This document shows, one piece after another, positions 34,278 to 43,716 of a stretch of 64,000 nt of DNA. This DNA is from Bog-473 sp963838835 (lineage in GTDB: Bacteria > Actinomycetota > Acidimicrobiia > Acidimicrobiales > RAAP-2). A model generated the notes under the pieces. The model did not search any database, was not told the origin of the DNA, and was given only the letters and a program-made list of their open reading frames with translations. Within the stretch, counting starts at the first letter, position 1. The number at the start of each line of letters is the position of its first letter. A program made the position numbers and the translations under genes. The DNA lies in contig CAWITA010000026.1 of the NCBI GenBank assembly GCA_963838835.1, positions 62,001-126,000 of the forward strand. The letters are read 5' to 3'.

Positions 34278-36065
34278 ATGACCAACGACACCAGAACCGA
34301 AGGACAAGTTGGACGCCACGGCACCGTCGTGGTGAACGGACCTGAGGACGTTGACATTGATTGGCTGTCGATTGACTGGCAGCGGGTCGAAGACGACGTA
34401 CGGCGTCTGCGGCAACGCATCTTCACGGCATCAAGGGATGGGGACCTCAAGAAGGTCCGCAACTTGCAGAAGCTGATGCTCCGGTCTCGTGCCAATGCGC
34501 TCTTGAGCGTGCGGCGAGTGACCGAGCGCAATGTCGGCCGCAAGACGGCGGGCGTCGACAACATCGTTGTGGTGAGCGCACCGGGAAAGGCCATGCTGGC
34601 CGACTCGGTGCAACGCCACGATGCCTCGTGGAAGCCCAAACCCGTCAAGCGGGTGTACATCGCAAAGGCCAACGGGAAGCGGCGCCCACTCGGGATACCA
34701 GTGATCGTCGACCGGGTGAGACAAGCCCAGGTCGTCAACGCACTCGAACCCGAGTGGGAAGCGCGGTTCGAGGCGCAGTCCTATGGATTTCGACCGGGCC
34801 GTGGCTGTCATGACGCGATTCAACGCATCTTCGTCACCGTGCGCGGCACGTCCACGCACCGGCGCTGGGTGCTTGACGCAGACCTGACGGCGGCGTTCGA
34901 CCGGATCGACCATGCCCACCTCCTCTCTGCCCTCGGCAGTTTCCCTGCGAAGGGCCACATCGAAGCATGGTTGAAGGCAGGGGTGGTCGACAAAGGTCGT
35001 TTGGCTCCTAGCGAGGAGGGAACTCCCCAAGGTGGGGTGGTCTCCCCGTTGCTGTTGAACGTGGCTCTGCACGGGATGGAAGAGGCCGCCGGGGTCCTGA
35101 CCCATCGCTCTGGCTCACATGCCAGGGAGACGGTCAAGGGCAGCCCCGTGGTGGTGCGCTATGCAGACGACCTGGTCGCACTGTGCGTCAGCCGTGAGCA
35201 GGCCGAAGAGGTCAAATCACGTCTGGTCGCATGGCTGGCGCCCAGAGGGTTGGCCTTCAACGAGGACAAGACGCACGTCGTCCACCTCGACGAAGGTTTC
35301 GACTTTCTGGGGTTCAACGTCCGCCGCTATCAGGACAAGCTGCTGATCAAGCCATCCAAGGCGGCCATGCAACGGCACCGGAAACGGCTCGCCGCCGAGA
35401 TGTCGGCCCTTCATGGGTCCAACGCCGAGGCGGTGATCATGCGACTGAACCCGATCATTCGGGGCTGGTCGGCCTACTACCGGTCGGTGGTGTCCAGTGA
35501 GGCATTCGCCAAGCTGGACAACTATCTGTGGACGCTCACCTACAAGTGGGCCACACGTAGCCACCCGAACAAGTCGAGGCACTGGGTTGTGAACCGGTAC
35601 TTCGGCCCGTTCAACAAGTCCAGGCAGGACCGGTGGGTCTTCGGTGTCCGTGACAGCGGCGCCTACCTGCTCAAGTTCGCCTGGACCAACATCATCCGAC
35701 ACCAGTTGGTGCCAGGCACGGCGTCTCCGGACGACCCGGCCCTGGTTGAGTACTGGGCCAAGCGACGAGAGCGAAGGACCCCACCGCTGGACGGTGTCAG
35801 CCTGCGTCTGCTCAAGACCCAGCATGGCCGCTGCCCACTTTGTGGAGCACTCTTGCTCCTCGCCGACCATGAACCACAAAGTCCCGAAGAATGGGAGCAG
35901 TGGCTCATGGTGACTCGCAAGGCGGTTTGCAGAGATGCAATCACCGCCGAGCAGGGACACGGCACATCGGATGGAACCGTTGCAACCCGACTCGTGCATG
36001 CCGACTGCCGACGGCGATTATTCAGCGCCGTTGGCACGCAGGTAACGGCTTCTGCACGCCCCTGA
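34278..36065 (+). CDS. ltrA: Group II intron reverse transcriptase/maturase with HNH endonuclease
   Basis: A 595-residue intron-encoded protein. The RT domain shows GIPVIVDRVRQAQVVNALEP, YGFRPGRGCHDAIQ, GTPQGGVVSPLLLNVALHG and the catalytic VVRYADDLVALC. The maturase X region covers IIRGWSAYYRSVVSSEAFAK to the VNRYFG segment. The C-terminus has an HNH-type endonuclease with a CPLCGALL pair and a later HADCRRR. Such proteins help the intron fold and splice, and drive its insertion at DNA targets. The length is typical of endonuclease-bearing bacterial forms and no lesion is seen. Confidence 0.94.
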   Translation: MTNDTRTEGQVGRHGTVVVNGPEDVDIDWLSIDWQRVEDDVRRLRQRIFTASRDGDLKKVRNLQKLMLRSRANALLSVRRVTERNVGRKTAGVDNIVVVSAPGKAMLADSVQRHDASWKPKPVKRVYIAKANGKRRPLGIPVIVDRVRQAQVVNALEPEWEARFEAQSYGFRPGRGCHDAIQRIFVTVRGTSTHRRWVLDADLTAAFDRIDHAHLLSALGSFPAKGHIEAWLKAGVVDKGRLAPSEEGTPQGGVVSPLLLNVALHGMEEAAGVLTHRSGSHARETVKGSPVVVRYADDLVALCVSREQAEEVKSRLVAWLAPRGLAFNEDKTHVVHLDEGFDFLGFNVRRYQDKLLIKPSKAAMQRHRKRLAAEMSALHGSNAEAVIMRLNPIIRGWSAYYRSVVSSEAFAKLDNYLWTLTYKWATRSHPNKSRHWVVNRYFGPFNKSRQDRWVFGVRDSGAYLLKFAWTNIIRHQLVPGTASPDDPALVEYWAKRRERRTPPLDGVSLRLLKTQHGRCPLCGALLLLADHEPQSPEEWEQWLMVTRKAVCRDAITAEQGHGTSDGTVATRLVHADCRRRLFSAVGTQVTASARP

Positions 36066-36082
36066 TCCTGTTGGGCCTGCTT

Positions 36083-36157
36083 GAGCCCGGTGCGGTGAAA
36101 GTCGCACGCCGGGTTCTGAGGGGGCCCTGGGGCAGCAATGCCCCGGGGCTACCCGAC
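36083..36157 (+). ncRNA. Group II intron domains V and VI
   Basis: Domain V (34 bases) begins GAGCCCGGTGCGGTGAAAG, has the AGC catalytic triad, the GAAA cap and the closing arm GTCGCACGCCGGGTTC. Domain VI follows as a GC-rich hairpin (GGGGCCCTGGGGC, loop AGCAAT, GCCCCGGGGCT) with the branch-point A at 36151 and the splice end at 36157. These are the ribozyme's catalytic core and branching unit. Confidence 0.88.
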
Positions 36158-36281
36158 CACGGACCCGAGTCCTCATCGTCGATCGCGACGGGGAAAACAC
36201 CTTCGGGCACTCTTTCAAACCCTCGTCTGACGTGGGGTGACGTTGTGATATCCACAACACTCGTGGACCTTATGCGTTTAT

Positions 36282-36746
36282 AGGACCAGCCCCGACATCG
36301 GCCTCGTCAGCTACCCCGGGGGCGGATGCCTGCATCACACCTCGGCCACCAATGTGGCCGATCACGTGTTCCTGATGGACGGCGTAAAGGTGGCCGACGT
36401 GTTCCCACCGCTGATGGCGCGAGACTTCGAGATGCTCCAGGAAGACTGGCCGACAACCGTCAAACCCGTTACCGGAACCGATTTCGACGTCGACAGCGTC
36501 GCCCGCTGGTATCTGCACCAGGCCAACGGCGTGGTGGTCCGTCAAGCGATCGAGATGCTCGGGCTTCCACCGAGCCGCGTACCGATCAGGGTCGATCACT
36601 ATGGCAACACATCGGCGGCAAGCACGTTGATCCTGTTGGACGAAGACCGCCGTGCCGGCCGTATCGACGAGGGTGACCTCGTGGTCTTTTTGTGGGTCGG
36701 TGCCGGCAACGGCGCCATGAACGGATATGCAGCCATCGTCCTCTGA
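36282..36746 (+). pseudogene. 3-oxoacyl-ACP synthase III (KAS III), C-terminal part only
   Basis: The frame reads SPDIGLVSYPGGGCLHHTSA and later YLHQANGVVVRQAIEMLGLP, VDHYGNTSAAST and VVFLWVGAGNGAMNGYA. These include the catalytic His of HQAN and the Asn of GNTSAAS. The first half of the enzyme, with the active-site Cys, is missing, so it cannot condense acyl chains. The break lies near the 3' edge of the group II intron, about 120 bases away. An internal GTG at 36354 could open a 130-residue frame, but that would not be functional. Confidence 0.8.
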
Positions 36747-36939
36747 CTGGCGTGCCCAGAGCCCGGTCGACGGGGTGCGGGCGCCATGGCGTCAACGTGA
36801 TCTGAAGTCAGACCCGCGGCTCCGGTGCTCCCGAAACTACTGACGACCAACCTTGCAGCGGTGGACCCCCACGGAGCTCAACAACATCATTGGCGAACGG
36901 GGGCGGTTACGGAACCATCGGGCTGGATAGGGTCAGTAC

Positions 36940-37767
36940 ATGACCGATCCCGACGGCAAAGTGGTGTTGACGACCGGAGCAAATTCGGGAATCGGCCTGG
37001 CGACGGCTGTGAAACTCGCGACGCTGGGATTTCGCTCGATCGGCACTGTGCGTTCCGAATCCAAGGCTGCCGCCGTCATGGCGGCAGCAAAGGAGGCCGA
37101 CGTTCGAGTTGAGACGGTGCTGCTCGACGTCACGGATGCAATGCGATGTGCCGAAGTGGTGAACCAGGTTCGCCCGTGGGCAATCGTGAACAATGCTGGT
37201 TACTCGGGAGTTGGCGCTATTGAGGATGTCGGCGACGACGAAGCTCGTCGTCAACTCGAGACAATGGTGGTAGCTCCGATGCGCCTGGCTCGTTTGGCGC
37301 TGCCCCACATGCGGGCCGCCGGGGATGGTCGGATTGTCAACGTCTCATCTATCTATGGACTGACCACTACTCCGTTTTCCGGTTGGTACCAAGCGTCCAA
37401 ACATGCACTTGAGGCAGCTTCGGACGCCTTGAGGCTCGAAGTCGCCCGAGATGGCATCCGGGTCGTGCTCATTGAGCCGGGTGGATTCAAAACAGGCATT
37501 TGGGAGGAGTTTGAATCAGACGTGTCACGCCGAGAGGATTCGGGCTACGAGGCCGCCTACGGTCGGACTCGAGCCCTCATTCAGGCGTTTATGCCATTCA
37601 TGGGAGAACCTGAGGGGGCGGCAAAGGTCATCGCCAAGGCTCTCACGGTGAACGTGCCGCATGCTCGGTACCTCGTAGGTCGAGATGCGCAGATGATTGC
37701 CGCTTCCCAACCGTTTCTTCCCGCGGCGGTACGCGACCGGGTCACCCGGTTCCTGGTCGGCCTCTGA
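36940..37767 (+). CDS. Short-chain dehydrogenase/reductase
   Basis: Classical SDR of 275 residues: TGANSGIG (12-19) for the nucleotide, NNAGYSG (84-90), catalytic Ser137 in VNVSSIYG and Tyr150-x3-Lys154 in WYQASKHALEAA. The IEPGGFKTGI segment after the active site and the C-terminal RYLVGRDAQM fit the 17beta-hydroxysteroid-dehydrogenase-like group, which in actinobacteria covers many substrates. ATG start. It converges on the lipase gene, whose stop is 44 bases on. Confidence 0.9.
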   Translation: MTDPDGKVVLTTGANSGIGLATAVKLATLGFRSIGTVRSESKAAAVMAAAKEADVRVETVLLDVTDAMRCAEVVNQVRPWAIVNNAGYSGVGAIEDVGDDEARRQLETMVVAPMRLARLALPHMRAAGDGRIVNVSSIYGLTTTPFSGWYQASKHALEAASDALRLEVARDGIRVVLIEPGGFKTGIWEEFESDVSRREDSGYEAAYGRTRALIQAFMPFMGEPEGAAKVIAKALTVNVPHARYLVGRDAQMIAASQPFLPAAVRDRVTRFLVGL

Positions 37768-37811
37768 ATAGCAACAGGGACGTGCGTAGTTATGACTGGC
37801 TGATCAGCTAT

Positions 37812-39240
37812 CTACCGTTGAGCGCTGACCTTGCCCAGGAAGGGTATGAGCCGATTGAAGAAGGCGTTGTTAGGGTAGGCGCCGGCCGGGTCGTTGTGAG
37901 AGTAGGTGCTCTGGTAACTCGCCAAGGTGAGGTTTCTCATGGGTATGCCCGACTGTTGGGCCAAGATCTGCGCATCCTCGGGAACGCTTGGTCCACCTAG
38001 GCGTGCGCCAAAAGCGTAGATCAGCAGGTTCTTTGGGAGGCTGTGACCCATGGTGGCATCGACGTCGAGCACGCTCTGGGCCGGATTGGCGTTCCCGTTG
38101 TCCACAGCACCGGTGTCGTCCGTCAAGCGTTGGGGGAAGTACCACTCAGTGCCGTTGGCGTTCTGGATTCCTGCACCCGAAAACATGGTCGCGAAGCGGT
38201 TTATCGGCGTGAGAGCTCCAGTCCCGTTCCAGCCGTGAACCGGGCCTTGTGAGGCGATTCCCTGGCCGAGGTGTGCCTGCGCCGCAAGCAAACTCGGTGG
38301 TGAGGTCGACGGCGTTGAGCGCGTAGCCGTACTGGCCCACATTGGTGACGCGCACCGAAGGAACGATGTCAGAGGGCAAGAGCCCCGAGGTCTGACCCAA
38401 CGAAGATGCGTTCGGGTCCAGGAGTGCAGATGCTGCTCCCGTCGCCTCGAACAATCCGGCGTACGGCGCCACAATCCCGCCGAAGGCGAGCCAGGGGCTC
38501 GCGCTCGGGGCGTCGAGCGCCTGGAGCGTCTGGGTCGCCGCCTGGGCGCTCACCGGGGTCGTAGTGCTCCCGCCATCGATGTAGACCAAGCCCGCCAGTT
38601 GGTCGGCTCCCGCGTGGCCGTCGAAGTCCCAGGTGGCATACGCCGTGACCACCGATCCGCCAAGCGAGTGGCCACCGAGCACGACCTTGCCACCGAGCTT
38701 CTTGGCGGCGCCGATCACGACGTGTAGGTCCTGGACGGCGACGTTCATTCCCCACTGCTTGGCAAATTCGACAGTCGAGTTGGCGACGGGCTGATAGTGC
38801 TGGGTGATGCTCGGATCCTTGATGTAGCCAAGGTAGTAATCGAACAGCTGCGTCGTCGTGGCCTTGTGCTCCTTGTACAGGTTCAGCTCCGACTGGTCCT
38901 CGAGCAGGTTCTCCCGCCGCTCGACTGACCAGACCTGCCAGCCACTGGTCTTCGAGACGATCCACTTGGCAAGAGGAACGAAATAGGCGGCGGCGGCCGA
39001 GGTACCTGGCTCGAGGACCAGAACGTTCTTCGCGCCGCTCGGCCCGACCTTTATAACCCCAACCTTGTTGTACTGGGCTGGGGTGCCAGGCGCGGCGTAG
39101 CCCTGCATCCAGGTGACGCCCAGCGGCGCACTTGATGACTTCGTCGACGAACTCGCGGAGGAACTGGCGCGGCCGCCCCAGACCAGCGCAGCCACGCAGC
39201 AGCCAAACGTGGTCGCCACCAATAGAGTTCGTTTCCACAC
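37812..39240 (-). pseudogene. Secreted alpha/beta-hydrolase (lipase-like) with one frameshift
   Basis: Exported esterase or lipase. N-terminal signal VWKRTLLVATTFGCCVAALV, an Ala/Ser-rich linker, then an alpha/beta-hydrolase with nucleophile elbow VVLGGHSLGGSVV. The first 330 codons are in one frame; the rest, SPPSLLAAQAHLGQG through LIPFLGKVSAQR, is one frame on, with the shift near 38300 (one apparent extra base). The GTG at 39240 gives a normal signal peptide; another GTG at 39264 falls within the operator. The adjacent divergent TetR gene probably regulates it. Confidence 0.75.
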
Positions 39241-39256
39241 GATCGAACGTCCTATT

Positions 39257-39271
39257 GCGAACACAGTTCGC
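39257..39271. promoter_or_regulatory. Palindromic operator between lipase and TetR genes
   Basis: Perfect inverted repeat GCGAAC-ACA-GTTCGC. A further GTTCGC half-site follows at the start of the TetR gene (GTGTTCGCGG). It lies in the short divergent gap, as TetR-family operators usually do. Confidence 0.5.
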
Positions 39272-39284
39272 TAGAATACGATCA

Positions 39285-40049
39285 GTGTTCGCGGTCGTCA
39301 ATCAGTCTACGAGTGCTCCCGGATCAGCCCGGTGGTGGCGAGATCGCTACTTGCAGCGACTCCGTGCTCGCGGCCGCGGCCTGAGCATGGAACAAATCGG
39401 CCGAGCGGCCCTCAAGATCGTCGACGAGGACGGGCTCCGAGAACTCACCATGCGACGGCTGGCTGACGAGCTGGGCACCGGGCCGGCTTCCCTCTACCGC
39501 CACGTCTCGAGTCGGGACGATCTCTTGGTAGAGGTCGCCGACCTCGTTTTGGGGGAGCTCCATGCCCCTGACCCGCGCCTGCACTGGCGCGAAGCACTCG
39601 AACAACTCGCCCACGACTTGCGACGGGTGCTGGTGGGGCACCGAGGGCTGGTCGTGGTCAGCTCCAATGCACCGCTGCTCGGACCGAACGCCATGCGTAT
39701 TCGAGAGTTGTTCTGGAACGTCATGGATCGTGACGGATGTGAAGCCGAGTTCGCCGTACAGACGTACTCCGCCGTCATGCACTTCGTCGTCTGCTCGGCC
39801 ATCTTCGGCGCGGGCGCCGCCCGACACGGGAACACTGCATGGACTGGAAAGGCGAACTCGGGACTGGACGAGCTGCTCGATCTGCTGCCGGCACGTAGAT
39901 ATCCGACGGTGCTCAAGTTCAGTGACTACGCAGACAAGCCCGATCCCGAATCCGACTTTAGCTTCGGACTGCGCGCCCTCCTCAACGGATTGTGGCAGTC
40001 CCAGCAATCCGGCGACCGTGAGTCGCTCAACGCTGAGGATATTGGTTAG
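39285..40049 (+). CDS. TetR-family transcriptional regulator
   Basis: A 254-residue repressor. The HTH is clear: MEQIGRAALKIVDEDGLREL then TMRRLADELGTGPASLYRHV. The C-terminal ligand domain is of the tetracycline-repressor type (long, with FGLRALLNGL near the end). The GTG at 39285 is used; an N-terminal ARWWRDRYLQRLRARGRG extension before the HTH is basic and common in this subgroup. Divergent from the lipase-like gene with a palindrome between, so it likely represses that gene and itself. Confidence 0.88.
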   Translation: MFAVVNQSTSAPGSARWWRDRYLQRLRARGRGLSMEQIGRAALKIVDEDGLRELTMRRLADELGTGPASLYRHVSSRDDLLVEVADLVLGELHAPDPRLHWREALEQLAHDLRRVLVGHRGLVVVSSNAPLLGPNAMRIRELFWNVMDRDGCEAEFAVQTYSAVMHFVVCSAIFGAGAARHGNTAWTGKANSGLDELLDLLPARRYPTVLKFSDYADKPDPESDFSFGLRALLNGLWQSQQSGDRESLNAEDIG

Positions 40050-40358
40050 CTCCGCCTGCCAAGGTCGCTCCGGATCGTCGACCCCGCCATATCGGCCCAC
40101 GACACTCAAACGGCACGGAAACGTACGGTCGATACCCAGGTTGATCTCACGCCCCAAGAGATGAGGATCTCCGAGCTCGCATCCCAAGGTGCTACCAATC
40201 AGGACATAGCCGGACAGTTGTTTATTAGTATCAACACGGTCGAGCACCACCTCTCCAAGGTGTACCGGAAGTTGGGAATCAGGTCACGCACCCAACTCGC
40301 GAGCGCGTTCCTGCACGCAGGGCGTGGGAACGGGGCGCGAGATGGGTCCGAACCCTAA
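40050..40358 (+). pseudogene. LuxR-type regulator, C-terminal DNA-binding part only
   Basis: Directly after the TetR stop codon, and in the same frame, comes RKRTVDTQVDLTPQEMRISE then LASQGATNQDIAGQLFISIN and TVEHHLSKVYRKLGIRSRTQ. That is the GerE/LuxR helix-turn-helix with the preceding LTPQE hallmark. No sensor domain and no start before the HTH except an ATG inside it (40161). A fragment left by deletion; its in-frame joining to the TetR gene may be chance. Confidence 0.6.
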
Positions 40359-40609
40359 TGGGACTGGAGCATTGCTGCCGGGATAACTCACATCACGATG
40401 ACGATCTTGCGGCGGGACAAAGAGGGCTGGCTAAAGACCCCGTCGCCGGCGGACCGTGACTATGGGAACCTGGATTCTCAGCGAAGCATCGCCTCGCCAT
40501 TGTGTTGATTTTGGACGCGCTCCGGCACGTCTCTCGTGACGCGAAAAGGCTCTCTTGCATTGATTGATCCTCGAGTACGGGCTCAATCGTTTCGTCGAGG
40601 TTTGCCCGC

Positions 40610-41411
40610 TCAGATCACTTGCGCGAGCTCGTCGAACGCTGCGGCAAGGGTCAGTCCGGGAAGGCCATCGACCCCGAGCTCGTAGTGGCCTCGCCGCAGG
40701 TTCTGGATAAATGCGTGTCCTCGGATCACGATGCTGGCGGTCCGGTCCTGTTTCAGACCTCGCATCGGTCGGAGTCTGGCCTTCAGGCGCCCGTGGTCAG
40801 CTTCGGCTCGGTTATTGGCGTGCTGGGTGGTGTCGTGCAGTGCAGCGGGTGGGAGCTCCGAAACGACTCGAACCAAGGCATGGGCCCGGTCGGTCGTGAC
40901 CTCGCCCGGCTCGCCATGTGAACAGATCGCGTTGGCGAAGAACGTTGTCGCCGCCTTGAGGTCGCGCTTCTTCGACACGAACACGTCGATGACCTGCCCG
41001 TATTGGTCAACGGCGCGGTAGACGTATCGCCAGGATCCGGAGACCTTCACGTAGGTTTCATCGACGAACCAGCTGCTGCCCACTCGGTGGCGGCACGGCC
41101 GAGCCGCGTCGATGAGCATTGGCGTGAACCGCTGGACCCAACGGAACAGGGTCACGTGATCGACCTCGATGCCTCGCTCGGCCAGGAGTTCTTCGGAGAT
41201 CCCGGTAGGAAAGTCCATAGCGCAAGTACCAGCGCACCGCGACCAGGATGACCTCAGGCGGGAACCGGAACCCGGCGAATGCCGACCTAGGCGGCTGGAT
41301 AGGTCCGACGAGATGGCGACGCTTCACTTCGACAGCCTCGTCCTTCAGCGACCTAGCTCGAGCTCCGACGGATTGAGGCAAGATTGCGCCCAATGCAACA
41401 GTGCCGATCAT
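40610..41411 (-). pseudogene. IS6-family transposase with a frameshift
   Basis: The frame from 41411 gives FAGFRFPPEVILVAVRWYLR then YGLSYRDL. The frame ending at 40610 continues EELLAERGIEVDHVTLFRWV through the core with Asp in WFVDETYVKVSG, Asp in TTDRAHALVRVV and Glu in NNRAEADHGRLK. The junction near 41195 has one extra C. Apart from that the DDE transposase, about 266 codons, looks complete. I could not find terminal repeats. Close to it lie the LuxR remnant and the damaged SGNH gene. Confidence 0.8.
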
Positions 41412-41441
41412 CTTGATCCGGAGAACCGGTAACTGGAGAAC

Positions 41442-42280
41442 ATGAAGACTCCACGATCGTTGGTCGTGCTTTCACTCGCCGGCATTGCGGCCCTAGCAGC
41501 TGCTCTTCCGGTGCGTCGAGTTCGACGATGACCTCAACCAGCGTTGCTCATTCTGAAGTCGGGGCGAAGTACGTCGCTCTTGGGAGCTCATTCGCCGGGG
41601 GCCCCGGCATCCCGACGCAGTCGGGCGGCGCCTGTACCCGATCCAGCCACAACTATCCGAGCCTGGTGGCTGCCAAGCTCAAGCTCTCCCTCGTTGACGT
41701 CTCGTGTTCGGGAGCAACGACGGCGAACGTTCTGACCACGTCGCAGGGTACGAACCCACCGCAGATCGACGCAGTGATCTCTGACACCTCCCTCGTCACC
41801 TTCACCGTGGACGGCAACGACATCGGGTACACCGCCACTTGATTTTCGTGCGGTATGGGCGGCGCAGCCTGCACATCTGATCCGGCCCAGCTCGCTTCGT
41901 CGTTAGCTACCCTCAAGACGTCGCTGACGACGATGGTCTCGACCATTCGGTCCAAGGCCCCATCAGCCAAGATTGTGCTGGTCACGTATCCTCGGCTCGT
42001 TCCACCGATCGCCTGCCCGGCGTTGAACTTCACCCAGGAGGGCGACCAAGTGGTGGGCTCGATGGGCCAGGGACTAGAGCAGGTCTTCGTAGAAGTCGCG
42101 AAGACAACCCACGTGCTGCTGGCTGACCCCTACGTGATCGGTCAAACGCACAGTCCTTGCGCTCCACCCGACACGAGCTGGATAGCCGGCCATACGGTGA
42201 CGGTGGGTTTTCCGTATCACCCGACACCCCTGGGCCATGAAGAAATGGCGGCACTTACGGAGCGTGCCCTTGAGGGCTAG
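41442..42280 (+). pseudogene. SGNH/GDSL-type lipoprotein hydrolase, frameshift and stop
   Basis: Exported lipase-like hydrolase. From the ATG at 41442 (after GGAG) a leader reads KTPRSLVVLSLAGIAALAA; one base later the frame gives CSSGASSSTMTSTS, so the lipobox cysteine needs one missing base near 41508. The body has YVALGSSFAGGPGIP (nucleophile block), FTVDGNDIGYTAT and, at the end, YHPTPLGHEEMAAL with the catalytic His. A TGA at 41840-41842 cuts the body; the same frame continues with FSCGMGGAAC. Two independent lesions make a real pseudogene more likely than error. Confidence 0.8.
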
Positions 42281-42399
42281 ATGCAAGCTGCTGCGTCTGG
42301 TGTGAGAGCGACTGCCCCCTATCAGTCGCCTGGTCTGCGTCTATCGCGAACCGACGCCGACGGACACCTCAGGGACAGTCGCAACGTTGAGAGCGGTCG

Positions 42400-42699
42400 T
42401 CAGCCCGGTGGCGTGAACTCTGGCGCGACGAGCAAGTTCGGGTTCCAAGTGATCGAGTGGCGAAGCGCTTTTGGGGCCGCGTAGTCAGGATCGTCGTATA
42501 AGTTACGGAACGTATCCTCAGACTCGGCCCGGAGAATGATGACGCAGTTCGCGCTCCCCTCGATCGCACTTGCACCGAACTGAGCGGCCAGAACCTCGAT
42601 GCCGTACTTCTCGAAGAGTTGCAACACCGGAGGTACGTATTCCCCGAGGTACTTGTCAACGTCTGCGACGTTCTGCGTCAGGGCAAGGTATGCGGTCAT
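42400..42699 (-). CDS. DUF1330 family protein
   Basis: A 99-residue dimeric alpha/beta-barrel protein: MTAYLALTQNVADVDKYLGE, YGIEVLAAQFGASAIEGSAN and FRNLYDDPDYAAPKALRH match DUF1330, a ferredoxin-like fold of unknown function. I use the ATG at 42699, preceded by AAAGGA with good spacing; an ATG three codons upstream (42708) is equally well placed. Stands alone between the SGNH gene and a gene-free stretch. Confidence 0.8.
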   Translation of the reverse strand: MTAYLALTQNVADVDKYLGEYVPPVLQLFEKYGIEVLAAQFGASAIEGSANCVIILRAESEDTFRNLYDDPDYAAPKALRHSITWNPNLLVAPEFTPPG

Positions 42700-42708
42700 T
42701 GGATTCAT

Positions 42709-43276
42709 CCTTTCCCTCGCAGCTTCGTTTGGGGAGTCTTTCACGGGTACACGGCCACCGCACACTCCTGTAGATGCGGCGGACGGTTTCCCTGCCCCAG
42801 TACGCCATCGGGTCGGTGGCGCTATTCGACTTACGCGAGGAAGGGACCTATTTCCCTAGCCGAGTCCTTACGGGCGGCAGCCTGTGACCGGGCCGCAATG
42901 TTCGACGGCGAGGGGCTCGGGACCGGTCGGCGTGGATGACGGTCGCCCGTACGTTGCGTTCTTCGCCGAGCACCCAGACAACGTCTGTTCGGAGCAAGAG
43001 GAGGTTCTTGCCGATCTTTCTGGCATCCTTCATCGTTCCCAGGCTGGCTCTGAAACTTGTTCGCGGTTGAGTCGGCGTCGCCGTCGTGGCGATCACCAGC
43101 ACGTCCTCATCGCCGCCCGGCTCGCCTGGAGTGGGCGTGCCACCTCACAGTGACGTCGTCGGGTCGGTAGCATGCTTCGGCACGAGTGGGCAGCCTCCTG
43201 GTCGATGATCGCATCGACGAGTCATCTCCTCCTAGGAATACGCTTGGCGTGTTGACTGAGTAGGGAGTCAAATCAC
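42709..43276. other. Region without a recognisable gene
   Basis: About 570 bases. Short arginine-rich frames occur on both strands but none has homology, a proper start or a ribosome site. The right end should contain the promoter of the small membrane protein gene. I see no hairpin or repeat worth naming. Confidence 0.4.
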
Positions 43277-43468
43277 ATGTTGAAGCGGCGGAACTATTGG
43301 GTCTATCGCATCGGCTGTTTCGTGGTGTGGGGCATCCTCCTTGTTCTCGCCGCCGCGAAGGCGAAGAACGGAACGTTCCACAACGTTCTCCTGGTGTTCG
43401 CTGGCTGGACCCTCTGCTGGGTGTCGGCGACGATCGCCAGGTTCGTATATCCACCACCCAACCGGTGA
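43277..43468 (+). CDS. Small membrane protein with two helices
   Basis: A 63-residue protein: a basic start (MLKRRNYWVYRIG), a hydrophobic helix CFVVWGILLVLAAAK, a short polar turn KAKNGTFHN, and a second helix VLLVFAGWTLCWVSATIARF. The ATG has GGGAG about ten bases upstream. No family recognised. The clean charge and helix pattern argue for a real gene. Confidence 0.55.
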   Translation: MLKRRNYWVYRIGCFVVWGILLVLAAAKAKNGTFHNVLLVFAGWTLCWVSATIARFVYPPPNR

Positions 43469-43716
43469 CTACAACGGAGCAAATCACCGGTGCCATAGAT
43501 CCACTCCGAGATGCCGGTCCTCGCAGGGGATCGGCTGCCCCCTACCTCATGCCGGCTTGGGGTGCATCGCTCGTCGCTCCCTGAGTGCCCAGATCGGCCG
43601 GACCGAGGAACGCTGGAGGCCCTGACCCCTTGCAACCGTTCCCCCGCCGTAGTCGGCTCGATGCGCGAATTTAGGCCGCTGGTAATGGCTGGCAGATGGT
43701 GGGTACTCCCTCGGTG

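Larger units (their letters stand above)
33645..36157 (+). mobile_element. Group II intron, complete, about 2.5 kb
   Basis: The 5' end has the consensus GTGCGAC (33645-33651). The 3' end carries a canonical domain V (36083-36116) and a domain VI hairpin with a bulged adenosine at 36151, seven bases from the end CTACCCGAC. A reverse transcriptase/maturase is encoded in between. The upstream 630 bases before the reading frame would form domains I-III and part of IV. Left flank is a helicase remnant, right flank leads to a truncated KAS III gene. The ribozyme and protein both look whole. Confidence 0.9.

Noticed and set aside
33731..34738. Minus-strand frame of 335 codons over the 5' part of the group II intron
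   Set aside because: It covers structured intron RNA and the RT start; composition is shadow-like and no domain is seen.
36242..36258. Palindrome GTTGTG-ATATC-CACAAC as an operator
   Set aside because: It is perfect but lies beside a truncated gene with no regulator nearby; no function can be argued.
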